Shown here: in pieces, positions 1 through 11,053 of the stretch
How positions within the stretch are numbered: the first letter of the stretch is position 1
Layout: each line of letters starts with the position of its first letter
Origin: Sorex araneus
Taxonomy: Eukaryota; Chordata; Mammalia; Eulipotyphla; Soricidae
Length of the DNA stretch: 64,000 nt
Direction: 5' to 3'
Assembly: GCF_027595985.1 (NCBI RefSeq)
Contig: NC_073313.1
Span: 79,941,994-80,005,993, forward strand
Position numbers and translations under genes: made by a program
Notes under the pieces: model-generated
Database searches by the model: none
What the model saw: the letters and a program-made list of their open reading frames with translations, nothing else
What the model was told of the DNA's origin: nothing

Positions 1-252
1 ATTTCCTGATACTAGGTGGGGAAAAGGCTTTGCTCGCAGGTTTCTTCATTTCTCGAAAGTGGCCAGAGGCCACCCATGTTGTCACAGCATAATACCACAC
101 GGATGGAGAACAGTTCCGTTTCACCCATCCTCCCGGGAACCGGCAGCATGCTATATTCATCCTTAAATTGTGTGTATGGATATATGCGTATGTGTATGTA
201 TACATAAAATTTATAGCATAGTTTATATGTTTGCATATATATACATATATAT

Positions 253-412
253 TTGACTTTGGGGCAACACCTGGTGGTACTTGGGGCTTGCTCCTGTCTC
301 TGCACCCAGAGGTCACTACTAGCAGGACTCGGGGGACCACATGGGGCACAGTCCAGCTCGGCTGCATGCGAGTCAGTGCCCTACCTGCTGTGCTATCCCT
401 TGTCCCCCAATT
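253..412 (-). mobile_element. SINE type A, old copy shared by both arms
   Basis: Antisense tRNA-headed SINE body: the 3' part reads on the plus strand as a 'ggggcaacacctgg..' block, followed by the 'gggggaccacatggggc' block and ending in the complement of the box-B/box-A head. The mirror copy at 21717-21876 means this insertion predates the arm duplication. Confidence 0.8.
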
Positions 413-1066
413 TGTGTTCGTTTTTATTGTGTGGGCAGTAGTAGTGGGAGGGGGCATCAAGGCACGCAGAAATGAGACTGGCTACAAATCTGGTTGCTGA
501 GTTGTAAGAGTAAGAAAGTGCATGCCTGCCTACTGAGCAGAAAGGGAAACCATCCTTCTGTCTGTCTGCCCTTTAACCTCCTGCCTACTGCCCATGCTCC
601 CTCACCAGTTAGTGATCATTCAACGAAATATCCTTACGTCATTCACAGGTAGGCCTGCGTCCTTAGTGTGCTTGTTAGAGGTGATGCGATCGAGGTCTTG
701 CCTGAGCCGTATAAGCCCCCAAAGGTCCAACCTGAAATTATCACACTGGGGCATTAGGACATCAGCATCTGCCTCGGGCGGAGGGGAGGACACAAGCATT
801 CTGTCCAAAGCAATTGCTTTGCCAGCTCACCCCTTACCATTGCCTTTCTTCGGTTTAGTATAGCTCACTTCTGAGCAACCCTTTCCGTGTCCCCAATAAA
901 GAAGCCTCACATCAGAAGTGAATCTCAAAGATGGGAGAAACACTGAACACTTTAACATCCACCAAGGAAGAGAAACACAGAGGCATGAGAGAGAACATAA
1001 AATTAATCCTGTTGATGTTCTTTGAAGCCCAAGATAACATTACACTAATTTTGTGACATGCATGTG

Positions 1067-1262
1067 TAATATATTATTATTATTTTGCTTTTTGGGTCAC
1101 ACCTGGCAATGCACAGGGGTTACTCCTGGCTCTGCACTCAGGAATTACCCCTGGCCATGCTCAGGGGACCATATGGGATGCTGGGATTTGAACCCGGGTC
1201 GGCCGCGTGCAAGGCAAACGCCCTACCCGCTGTGCTATCTCTCCAGCCCCTAATATATTATT
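1067..1262 (-). mobile_element. SINE type A present only in the left arm, with 12-bp TSD
   Basis: The SINE body at 1079-1250 is flanked by perfect direct repeats taatatattatt at 1067-1078 and 1251-1262. The right arm has one copy of that site (21051-21062) and no SINE. This is a clean insertion polymorphism between the arms: the element inserted after duplication, or after the last gene conversion reaching this point. The body is close to the consensus of other young copies in the window. Confidence 0.95.
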
Positions 1263-1744
1263 TTTTAATTTTTATTTTTATAAGTTTGTTCACAATAAGT
1301 TATTAACTTCAGTATTCTAGCACCAAACCCACCACCATTACACCTTTCCACCACCATTATTTAGAATTTTTCCATTACCACCCAAGCCTGCCCCAAAGGC
1401 AGGAACTGAATATTTTTTGTGTGTTGCCTTTTAAGAGCAATCTGATAAAAATGATCCCAAAAATGTACAAGGGTTGCTGTATCTCACCTTGGAGTGGTTA
1501 AGCCCTTGTATAAGAGATTACTCCCATGTTGTTACAGGTTGAATCTTGTGTGCTAATGTATGCGTGTGTGGGCATGTTGGTTGAGATCTGTTGCCTTCTA
1601 CTTTACCCCCCGTCAAATCTGGTGTGCTACTGTGCTGCTCTTCATACATCAGTGGTGTAGAGCATAATATGTCACGCAGCATTTGTGGCCATGCGCTCCA
1701 GGAATTCTAAGATTTTAAATACAACTGGAGACAACTAGAGTGAA

Positions 1745-1930
1745 ATATGTCTCTGCAGCTGGTTGCTTTCTTCTGAGATCCATTTGTGAGTCTCTGGATC
1801 ATGGCCATGAATGAGCTTATATGGTACCACGGGCAGTTCGTGTGCGGGACTGCCAGGCTTGGGAAGCTCAGGGACCTGGGGGAGGGGGCCCGTTCCTGAC
1901 TCTGTGCACTGCAGATATTGACTTAAAGCC
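1745..1930. repeat. Diverged unclassified repeat within the left arm
   Basis: Contains the block gtctctggatcatggcc, followed by a 'ggcagtt..gtg..gactgcc' block. The same order recurs at 30175-30518, 58100-58480 and 63620-63790 and, more decayed, near 6020-6470. The mirror copy is at about 20383-20568. I do not recognise the family; it could be an LTR fragment, a LINE 5' region or another retroposon. Confidence 0.45.
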
Positions 1931-2175
1931 TGTAATTAAAATATAATATTGTGCTAATTTTGTGGTACACATGAATATAATATAGGAAAGCATGGAGGAG
2001 ACAAAGTGGCTTTAGAGTAGTTGTAGTATTCTGAGATCTTGGATTCTGGGGTAATCCTTATAGAGGGAGCTTGTGTCGTGAGGGAACTCACAGTACATTT
2101 CTCAAATAAATATAACCACAATTCCCACACAGCTTGTTTGTGAACATCCATCAGAATTTTATGAATGCCTAATTC

Positions 2176-2635
2176 AGGAATCCTTCTAACTGAAAGTTAA
2201 AAATAGTCATTTGAACTTAGTGGGGACTGGAAGGCAGTTCTAACGTTGTTCATTTATGTAGGTAATAGGTCATTTTCATGGAATATTAACCCTTCTTACA
2301 TTCCTACAAATCCTCATCTTAAACCTGCTGTATCTTAGAAAATTTTCACAGTACTCACTTTCTTCTGTATAGTGCCCTTGTATTACAGATGTAGGACTGT
2401 ATAATGATCAGTGAGATTTTTTAGCATTTTCTATTTTCAAGCAATTTTACATAGATAGATGCTTTGCCTTAACTCTTAATACCCTCCATGAAGTTATTGC
2501 TGTTCACTTTTGAGGAAATGAGGGTTAATAATTACCATCAGCTTAGTTGCCTGAGATCCTTCAGCTAAAATGTGTCAGCAGTTGACTCAGATTGAAGACA
2601 CCAGCGACTCTGAAATCTTATATAAAGTTTTTGTT
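2176..2635. other. Spacer start, no feature recognised
   Basis: AT-rich single-copy-looking DNA immediately inside the inner edge of the left arm. No coding potential, RNA gene or repeat that I can name. Confidence 0.5.
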
Positions 2636-2639
2636 AAAT

Positions 2640-2992
2640 TATTTTTGGGGTTCATATGGCAGTACTCAAGGCTTACTCCCAGCTCTGCACTCAGGGATTA
2701 CTTTTTTTTTTGCTGTTAGGGTCACACCCAGTGATGCACGGGGGTTACTCCTGGCTCTTCACTCAGGAATTACCCCTGTCGGTGCTCAGGGGACTATATG
2801 GGATGCTGGGAATTTAACCTGGGTCGGCCTCATGCAAGGCAAACGCCTTACCCGCTGTGCTCTCACTCCAGCCCCATTCAGGGATTACTTCTGCTGGGGC
2901 TCACAGGACTGTATGGGGTGACTGGGATCAAACTTGAGTCTGCCATGTGCAAGGCATGGCACCCTGTCCGCTGGCCTATTGTTCCTGCCCCA
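2640..2992 (-). mobile_element. Old SINE type A split by a younger SINE
   Basis: The outer SINE occupies 2640-2702 and 2878-2992 and reads on in its normal order if the inner insertion is removed: the 'tactcaaggcttactcccagc' half joins the 'gctcacaggactgtatgggg' half. Its divergence from consensus is clearly higher than that of the inner copy. Confidence 0.85.
2691..2889 (-). mobile_element. SINE type A nested in another SINE, 12-bp TSD
   Basis: Inner SINE body at 2703-2877 in antisense, poly(A) seen as a T run at its left end. It is bounded by direct repeats tcagggattact at 2691-2702 and 2878-2889. The target lies inside the body of the outer SINE, so the relative ages are unambiguous. Confidence 0.92.
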
Positions 2993-2999
2993 TAAACCC

Positions 3000-5392
3000 T
3001 GCAGTCTTATCCAACGTGCTGTGTGTCCTCAGCACCATTTTCCTGTGTTTAAGAAATCAATTGTCATGGTTTATTAAAATACCAATTTTGTTGTTTTATA
3101 CTTGCAGTTCTACTATACCACGCACAGTACCAGAGTATCAATATCCCATAATTATCTCAAGGATTCTTCTTCCCCCTTACCCTTTGTAACCTCAGTTCAC
3201 AATTCTGTTAACATTCTCAGTGTTTCCTTGGCAATTGTCTTTTCCCGTCTTTTGTTTCTTTATATTCACATATGAGTGAGATCATCCTGTATTTGCCTTT
3301 TCCTCCAGACTTTCTTCATTTTGCATGTTCTACCGAAGTTGCAGCAAAATGTAAATTTTCATCCTTTCTAATGCTGAATAGTGTCTTTGTGTATACATAA
3401 TACAGTTCCTTATCTAGTACTCTGCTATTGGGTGTGTAAGTTATCTCATGATCTTGGCTATTGTAAATATTGCTGTGATGAACTTACATTTGCATATATC
3501 CTTACAAATTTATGTTGGAGTGTTTTAGGGTAGATCTTCTTGAAGGAGGATTGTTGGGTCATGAGGAGGTTCTTAAATCTTTCAATAAATCTCTAAACTT
3601 TTTTACATATAGGCTGAGCCAGACAACAGTCCCACTACATTGAATGAGAATCAATTTTTCCCACATCCCTGACAGTATTTATTGTTTCTGGACATTTTAA
3701 TATAAAACATTTTCACTGATAGGAGATGACATCTCATTGTTATTTTTATTTGCATTTCCCTGATTATCATTGATGATGAACACCGTTTCCAGTGCTTGTT
3801 GATCACATTTGTCTTATTTGATGAAATATTTGTTTAGCTTCACTATCTATTTTTTGATAGGGTGTTATTTTGTTGCTGTACTATTTTGTTGACACACTAT
3901 ATTTCTTGGGTATATTGTCCAAAGTATGATGTATAAATATTTTATCCCATTGAATAGGGTTTGTATTATAGTCATAATTTCTTTCACAAAGTGGAAGTTT
4001 TTAATTCTAGGTAGCCCCACTTACACATTTAAATTTTTGTTTTCTTTGCTAGTGAATTGTTTCACTGAAGACTTCTCTGAGGAAGTCACTATAGTTGAGA
4101 GTTCTTGAATTCTTCCTGTTTTTCTGTATTTTATTGATATGTCTGATATTGAGATCTTTAATCCATTTGAATTAAACTTTATAGAGTAAAGTAGAGGTCT
4201 GATTTTATTGTATTGCACGAGACTAACCAGCTTCCCCAGCTTTATTTGTTGAAGAGGGTTTCCTTGCTTCACTTCATGCACCAAATTCCTTTAATATATA
4301 AATTAACTCCCCAAACATATGAGCATTTAACTCTGGACCCCCAATTCTGTTACATTGGTCTAACAACCTATCTTTATTCCAGTATTATGCGTCTTTGATT
4401 GCTACAACTTTGCGGTGTAATTTAAAGTCGTCGTGGGATGCAATGCTTTTATTCTTCTTTTCTTCGCATAATTCGTTGGATACTGTGCGAGATTTATAGC
4501 TCCATATGAATTTTAATCACATTTGTTCTATGTCCTTGGAGAATGCTATATAAATTTTAATGGGGATCACGTGAATTTGTAGAGTTTTTGGGGAAGTATA
4601 GTTCTTTTAATGATATTTATTCTTCTAATCCATGTACAAAGATATTTCCCCTTCCCTTGTGTCTTTTATTTCAGCAGTGAGGTATACTTTTCACCTAAAT
4701 ATTTTATCTCTTGTGTTGTTCCTGGCTACTTGCATACTTTTTCTTATGATTTTAACTTTGATTTTTAAAAATTATTTCTTTTCTTCACCATAGTTTGTAT
4801 ATAATAAATAGTACAACAAGTTTCTGTCTATTTTCTCCGCTTGCCACTTTTCTATATTTGTTTACTGTTTTTACAAGTTTTTGGTGGAGTCTTTTGGGGT
4901 TTTATGTACAATATTATGTTCATCTGTGTATAATGATAGTTTGATTTCTCTACCAATTTGAATCTCTTTAAATTTTCTTCCTTGCCTAAATGTTATATGT
5001 AACACAAGAATATGCTGAATAATAGTGGTGAAAGTAGATATCATTCTCTTCTGCCTGATCTAAAAGGAAAGTCTTTCTGTTTTTCCCCCCCGATTAAGAT
5101 TTTTCTTATAGTCTGGAGAAATAGTACAGCAGGTAGGGTGCTTGTCTTGCATACAACCAACCTGAGTTCAATTTCTGGCACCCCACATGTTATCCCAAAC
5201 CCCACCAGGAGTGATCCCTGAGTACCGAGCCAGGAATAATCCCTGAGAACCACCGGGTATAGCCCAAACCACCTGTTACCCCCCAAAATATTTTAAATGT
5301 AGGAGTATTGGTATTTATTCAGCCTTTGACTAAGCTGATTGAATTGGGATTGAACTCTACATTACTTTTTAAAATTCAGAATGTTAATTTAA

Positions 5393-5395
<3 letters not shown>
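3000..5395 (-). mobile_element. Old L1, antisense, ORF2 3' half (decayed)
   Basis: On the minus strand this reads as the reverse-transcriptase and C-terminal region of L1 ORF2, heavily mutated with stops in all frames. On the plus strand the recognisable landmarks are the 'gctgaatagt..ttgtgtatac' block near 3372 and the 'ggctattgtaaatattgctgtgatgaac' block near 3455, both standard for antisense mammalian L1. The copy continues at 6520-7260 after a block of later insertions. Confidence 0.85.
5111..5290 (+). mobile_element. SINE type A, diverged, inserted in the old L1
   Basis: Head 'ctggagaaatagtacagcaggtaggg' at about 5113, box B-like 'gagttcaatttc', then the 'caggagtgatccctgag' body and an A-rich end. 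It interrupts the antisense L1. Confidence 0.85.
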
Positions 5396-5431
<36 letters not shown>

Positions 5432-5628
5432 TGGGCTAGAGCGATAACACGGCGGTTGGGCTTTCACCTTTCACTCAGCCAACCCGTGTTCGATTCCTCC
5501 ACCCCTCTCGGAGAGCCCAGCAAGCTACCAATAGTATGAAGCCTGCACGGCAGACCCTGGCAAGCTGACAGTGACAGTGACAGTGATGATGATGATGATG
5601 ATTATTATTATTATTATTATTATTATTT
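5396..5628 (+). mobile_element. Internally deleted SINE type B embedded in a TTA microsatellite
   Basis: A (TTA)n run at about 5396-5430 leads directly into the SINE head at 5431. The SINE continues to the 'cctggcaagct' block and then jumps straight to its (gacagt)n/(gat)n/(tta)n tail at about 5566-5628. It lacks the segment carrying 'gatatgccaaaaacagtaac' and 'ggagacgttactgg' that full type B copies have. The flanking TTA run and the tail are probably linked by target-site duplication and slippage. Confidence 0.85.
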
Positions 5629-5830
5629 TAAATCACCATGAGATAGTTACAAAGCTTTCCGGTTTGAGTTTCAGTCATACAATGACTCCACCAACCCTCC
5701 ACCAGTGCACATCTTCCATCACCAAGGTACCCTGGATTCCCCCATCCCACCCCTCTCCCTGCCTCTATGGCAGACAGTTTCCCCCATACTCTCTTTTGTA
5801 TTCCTTGTTATAAATAGCGTAAAATGTCAT
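5629..5830 (-). mobile_element. L1 3' UTR fragment, antisense
   Basis: Reads 'tttaaatcaccatgagatag', then the C-rich 'cccatccc..cctctccctgcctctatggcag' block. The same order recurs at 35684, 42692, 52995 and 60339 and in the tail of the full-length L1 at 10585. Confidence 0.88.
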
Positions 5831-6470
5831 GAGGTCACGAGGTGGGGGATGAGAGTTATGGGCCCATCCCCTATCCCTTGAGGCCTGGAGTTTACCGTCA
5901 TTAAACCTGCATACCTGCACTTCTCATTGGATTCTGGAAGTTGGCAATCCTCAAGGTTTTTAGGGGGCAGGTGAAGAGATGATGCCTGGCCCCATCTGAG
6001 GCACCCCGGTGAAGTTGGCCTGGTTAAAAGTCTTGGAGGCATCTCTGCAGCAAGCTGCTTGGTTCAGAGATTTTTTTGTGTGTCTTTGGATCATGTCCCT
6101 TGTTGTCATCTTTCCCAGAGAAATAAACTATTGGCAGATGTCCTGCAGGGCACACCCGGTCTCCTGAAATGCACAGCACCACCAATCCTAACTGAAGCTT
6201 TTGATCTCTTTAGAGATTTATGGGTCTCTGAAATATGGCCAATAAATCAGCTTGTATAGGTGAGCTGGAGGTGGTTTGTGGGTGTGGCTCCCACATACCT
6301 AACTTTTGGCTGTTTAATTTCTTGGCAAACTTGACCCCAAAATGGTTGGGGTCTGGCTAAAGGCACAGCAGCAATTTTGGGTTATCAGGAAGTCTGAAGG
6401 CACCATCAGGCTGCTGATGCACTCGATCTGCAGGTACAGGTTGACCCGCTGTTGGTGCCATACCCCCACC
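5831..6470. repeat. Decayed unclassified repeat
   Basis: Contains 'ggaggcatctctgcagc', 'tttggatcatg' and 'gtttgtgggtgtggctcc' blocks in the same order as the unclassified repeat in the palindrome arms and at 30175 and 58100, but with much more divergence. It has no open frame of interest and sits between an L1 3' fragment and the continuation of the old L1. Confidence 0.35.
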
Positions 6471-6519
6471 CGCCAAAATACTTTTGTTCACTGTTGGTTT
6501 GTTGTACATGGCCTTTACT

Positions 6520-7990
6520 GGGTTGGAGTAAATTCCTTCCATCACTATTTTGCTTAAAGTTTTGTCAGATATTGTAATTTATTCTTGTCAGGTGCTTTCT
6601 CTGCATCTTTAGAAATGATCATATGGTTTTTATCTTTCCTTTTATTAATATAGTATATCATGTAACTGATTTACACATATTTAGCTATCTTTGCATCTCT
6701 GGAATAAATAACAATCACAGTTTTTTATCCATTTAAAGTATTGTAGTGTTTAATTTTCTACAATTTCTATTGAGGATTGTTGTATCTATGTTCATCATGG
6801 ACATTATTGCGTAATATTCTTTTTTGGTGATATCTCTACATTTGGTATGAAGGTACTGTGAGTCTCATAGATACTGTAAAAAATCTTCAACTCGGTTTGA
6901 AGAGGTTGAGTAGGAATATTAGAATATCTTTGAAAGTTTGGAAGAATGCACTAGTGAATCTGTCTGGATATACATAACTTTGTTTTGGGTAGTTTCTACT
7001 TCTGTATCTATTTTTGTGTTAGTACTTGGTCTATTAAGATATTCAACTACCTCCTGAATAATATTGGGAGTTTGTTAGACTAAAAATTTATTTCTTCTAC
7101 ATTTTGCAATGTACTGTCAGAAAGTTGTTCATAATAATCTTATTTGATCTTTATTTATTAACTGATTATTGTAACTTCTCCCCTGTCATTTATAATCCAA
7201 TTAATCAGATTTTTCACTTTATTTTTCTTTTAGACTCTAGACAAGGGCTGCAAATTTTATTCGTTTTTGGAAAATTAAAAAATTAATCACAGCAATTAAA
7301 AAAGTTACAAAGATATTTATGATTGAGTTCAGCATACATTATGCCAACACTAATTATGGCACCAGTGTCCACTGACGTCCACCAATGTCCCAGTTTCCCT
7401 CCCACCCTCTTGCCTGCTTCTAGAGCACCCCTCATCTTCTTCGTCATTGTCCTAGTACTAGCTCTCTTTTCTAATTTATTCCCGCCACCTCCAGTCCAGT
7501 GGCAAGCTTCCTACTGAAGAACAGTTCTCCTTCTCTTTATTTCTATTGCTTTTTGGACTTTTTAATTCCCTTACAAAGTTTCTTCATATCTCACACATAA
7601 GGCAGATCAATATGTGTCTGTCCCTCTCTCTCTGACTATCTTCACTCAACATGATACTCTCCAGATTAGTGCACATAGAAGAAAATTGCATGACTTGATC
7701 ATTTCTTACTGCTGTAGTATGTTGTATGTTGTAGTCCATTGTGTATATATGTATCATAGTTTCTTTATCCAGTCATCTTAGGTTGTTTCTAGATTTTGCC
7801 TATTGTGGATTTTGCTGCAATGAACATAGGAATGAAGATGCCTTTTCCAGATTGTGCTGTTGGATCTGTGGGTTATATTTCAAGGAGTGGGATTGCTGAG
7901 TTGTATGAAAACTCCATTCCTAGTTTTTAGAGTAATGGCCATATTGACTTCCAATAAAGCTGAATCAGTTGCTATTAACACCAATAGTAA
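6520..7990 (-). mobile_element. Old L1 sequence, antisense, at least two fragments
   Basis: 6520-7260 continues the ORF2 reverse-transcriptase region of the old L1 begun at 3000 ('ggtgctttctctgcatcttt' followed by a 'gatcatatggtttttatc' block). 7265-7990 is a second antisense piece beginning with an L1 3' UTR ('ccaccaatgtcccagtttccc') and running into the end of ORF2 ('ggattttgctgcaatgaaca'). Stops in every frame. Confidence 0.8.
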
Positions 7991-7999
7991 TATCAACTG

Positions 8000-8650
8000 C
8001 TTCTTGTAACAATCTAATATTATTCTTAAAATTAATCTCAGAAGATTTTAGGTTAGAAGCTGTTCATGCTCTTAGATTAGAAGAATTATCACTGTTAAGA
8101 TGATCATCCCACTGAAAGCATTATAAATATTTAATGCAGTTTCCATAAGATATGTTGATATTCTTTATTCCTTAAGTACTTAGAACAAACTGCTAAAATT
8201 AGTATGGAATCATAAAGTCCCCCAAAAAAAGCAAATTTTGTGGTAAATAATATACATTATACTATAAAGCATTAGTAATCAAAAATTGTGTGATACTGGA
8301 ATAAAGAGAGCCTCTCCAACAAATGAAACATCATTGAGAACTCAGAGATAATCCCTCTGTTTTATGAATCTATGATAATGGAATTGGGAGCAAAAAGTGA
8401 CATGAAGCAAGGAAATACTTTTCAGCAAATGGAATTGGAAAAACTAGAAAGTCACTTTTTAAAAAAAATGACTGTAACTGTAACTCACAACATTCACCAA
8501 TATTAATTCTAAGTGAATTAAATACTTCAAGATTAAACCAGAATCTATGAAATAAAAAAGCTTTTGCATGGTAAAAGAAACTCAGGCTGAAATAAAAAGA
8601 TAGCCCCACTAAATGAAAGAAAATATTTGTACACAATGCATCATATAAAT
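8000..8650 (+). mobile_element. Old L1, sense, ORF2 fragment (left part)
   Basis: Sense L1 ORF2 sequence: the 'gcagtttccataagat' and 'gtgtgatactggaataaa' blocks, then 'cttcaagattaaaccagaa' and 'aaagcttttgcatggtaaa'. It is cut by the RTE insertion at about 8651 and picks up again at about 18340 with the next part of ORF2. Confidence 0.78.
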
Positions 8651-10584
8651 GGCTAGTACTTGAGCCAGAGCCTGGCAAGCTACCTGTGGTGTGCTCGATA
8701 TGCCAAAAACAGTAAAACCATTGGGCCTCATTCTCCTGGCACCGAAAGAGACCCCAATACGGCAGCATTAAGAAGAATGAGCAAGGAGAGCCTGATAAAA
8801 TCTCAGGGATGAACTAGACTGCCAAAACGAAGAAGGACTAAAATGACTGTCTGTACTTTCAACGCACGTACCCTGGCATCGGAAGCATCCATCAAGGACA
8901 TGATGGTGCAAGTGCAGAAAATCAAGAACGTCATCATTGGTCTGACGGAAATGAGAAGGCATCGATCACATCATGTCATTTCCAACACTGGTGAAGAACT
9001 CTTCCTTGGAAAATGTGACAACAGAGGCGCTGGTGGCGTCGGTGTCCTTGTCAACACAAACATGGCCATGAGGATTGATTCATTCTAATGCCTAACAACC
9101 CGAATCAGATGATTACGCTAGAATAGATGTGGCTCGCTGCCAGCAATTTCTATCTTCATTGTCTACACACCAACATACAGCTATGATGAAGAAGAAATTG
9201 AGAAGTTCTACATGGAGCTGGAGAAGTTCTATAAAGAAAACCAGACATTCTACAAGATCATTGCCGGTGATTTTAATGCCAAGATAGGACTGAGAAGGTC
9301 GCCCTAAGAACTGCACATTGAGACCCATGGCCTAGAATGGAACGAACTGTCTGAGTTCATCATGTCAACCAAGACCACCCATGGTAACTCACAGTTCCAG
9401 AAGGCCGAATCTAAACGTTGGACATGGGAGTCTCCCGGTGGACAGTTCCACAATGAAATGGACTACATCATTTTCAATCAAAGGTTTTGCCTGACTGATG
9501 TCACTGTTGCCCCAAAATTCTGAACGGGATTGGATCACCATCTCCCTCGTGCAAAATTCTACTTCACAGAGAGGGGAGAAAGGACTGCAAAGTTTAAGTT
9601 TAATAAGAGAACTCCCAGAATGACCACCAACTGGGAGCTCTTTGGCACTATTGCAGCAACGTAGGAAGATGCCGTCCTTGACAACATTGACGAGGAATAC
9701 AATCAACTGGTTCAGCACTTCCATGACTGTGGGAAGAATGCGGGAGTGAGAAAGCCACAAACAGACACCTGTCTCTGGAAACTCTCAAGCTCATTCACCA
9801 ACATGGTTTGGCAGAAGCCTCAGGCAATCACAAGCTAACGTCCAAGCTTGCAAAGCTGTGCAGAGAAGCGAAAAAGGAAGACCTCAAAGAGAGAAGAACA
9901 GCAGTTCTGGCCAATGCGGCAGAAGCCAGGAAAAGTATTCACAATGCTCACCTGTCCTTTGCCAACTACAAGAGCAAGATGATGGCCCTCTGACATTCTG
10001 ATGGATCTATCACATCTTCCAGAAGAACAATGGAGAGAATTATTCACGACTTCTACTCGGATCTCTTCGACAGCCACGTCCACCTGCCCACATACCAAAT
10101 TCCACAGGATAGATATGTCGTTCCCAACATCCTCCCTTCAGGAATCTGACACGCCATTTTGTCGCTAAAGACGCATACAGCACCCAGTCCAGACAAGTTC
10201 AAATCTGAACACCTGAAGGATCTGCCGCCAGTACTCCTCAATACACTGGCTCGGCTCTTCACACACTACCTGTCTGAATGAAAGGTTCCATCCCAAGGGA
10301 AAACCAGCAGGACCGTTCTGTTCTATAAGACGGGAGACATCCACGACATTGGCAACTATCACCCAATCTGCCTGTTGTCTGTCATCTACAAGTTGTTCAC
10401 TCGAGTCATCCTGAATAGAATATGCAGAACACTAGACGAAGAACAACCATGTGAGCAAGCCGTTGTTCTGAAAAGGATTCAGCACGATGGACCATATCCA
10501 CACAGTGACTAAGCTCATTGAAGTTTCTCGAGAGTTCAAGATGCCACTCTGTCTAACATTCATTGATTTAAAGAAGGACTTTGA
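8651..10584 (+). pseudogene. RTE-class LINE, 5' UTR and endonuclease plus N-terminal RT part
   Basis: Left half of an RTE retrotransposon. 8655-8842 is a 5' UTR and the ORF starts at 8843 with an apurinic-like endonuclease domain beginning MTVCTFNARTLASEAS. Recognisable endonuclease motifs are the GLTEMRRH block at about 8938-8961 and GDFNAK near 9268-9290; the catalytic SDH motif is degraded to LDH near 9533. The reading frame is broken by several stops and frameshifts (for example after 9088 and 9993). RT sequence begins near 10180 ('GNYHPICLLSVIYKLFTRVI' at about 10350-10410). The element encodes both activities for target-primed reverse transcription in its family; this copy is dead. It is cut at 10584 by an L1 and resumes at 16390. 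I recall a report of an RTE shared by shrews and parasitic nematodes, and this looks like it. Confidence 0.88.
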
Positions 10585-11053
10585 GTATTCTTTTTTTTAA
10601 TTTATTCTTTTATTGAATCACCATGTGGAAAGTTATAAAGCTTTCAGGTTTAAGTCCCAGTTATATAATACTCGAACACCCATCCCTTCACCCGTGCACA
10701 TATTCCACCACCAAGAATCACAGTATACCTCCCCCAACCCCCCATCTCCCCAGCCCCCCCACCCCGCCTGTGTAACTGGTAAATTTCACTTTACTTTCAC
10801 TTTACTTTGATTACATTCAATATTTCAACAAAAAAACTCACTATTATTATTTGGAGTTTCTCCCCCCTAAAGTCAGACCAGCTGAAAAGGAAGCATTTGA
10901 TAATTTGTTTTCCATTGCTGAGAATGAAGAGATATGCGATCAAGCGGCCACACTAGCTGCTGCACGATTTTGGATTTCTGTATTTTAGTAACTAAGTACA
11001 GAGAAATATCTGCCAGAAATTGCACCATTGCAACCTTGTACCTCTCAGCTACT

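Larger units (their letters stand above)
1..2175. repeat. Left arm of a large inverted repeat (truncated by window edge)
   Basis: The reverse complement of this stretch recurs at 20130-22128. Base 1 pairs with 22128 and the outer part keeps a constant coordinate sum of 22129. By eye 1-1057 is identical to its partner. Scattered substitutions begin at about 1058 and cluster around 1485-1520 and 1590-1690. There is a 184-bp insertion (a SINE plus its TSD) at 1067-1250 and an 8-bp deletion near 1975. Homology stops at about 2175. Because base 1 is still inside the match, the arm continues outside the window. Apart from two SINEs and a diverged unclassified repeat near 1745-1930, the arm holds nothing I can assign; short open frames such as 594-863 exist in both arms only because the DNA is copied. 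Confidence 0.97.

Noticed and set aside
594-863. An 89-codon open frame found twice, in each palindrome arm
   Set aside because: The duplication is explained by the copied DNA, not by protein conservation. No family resemblance.
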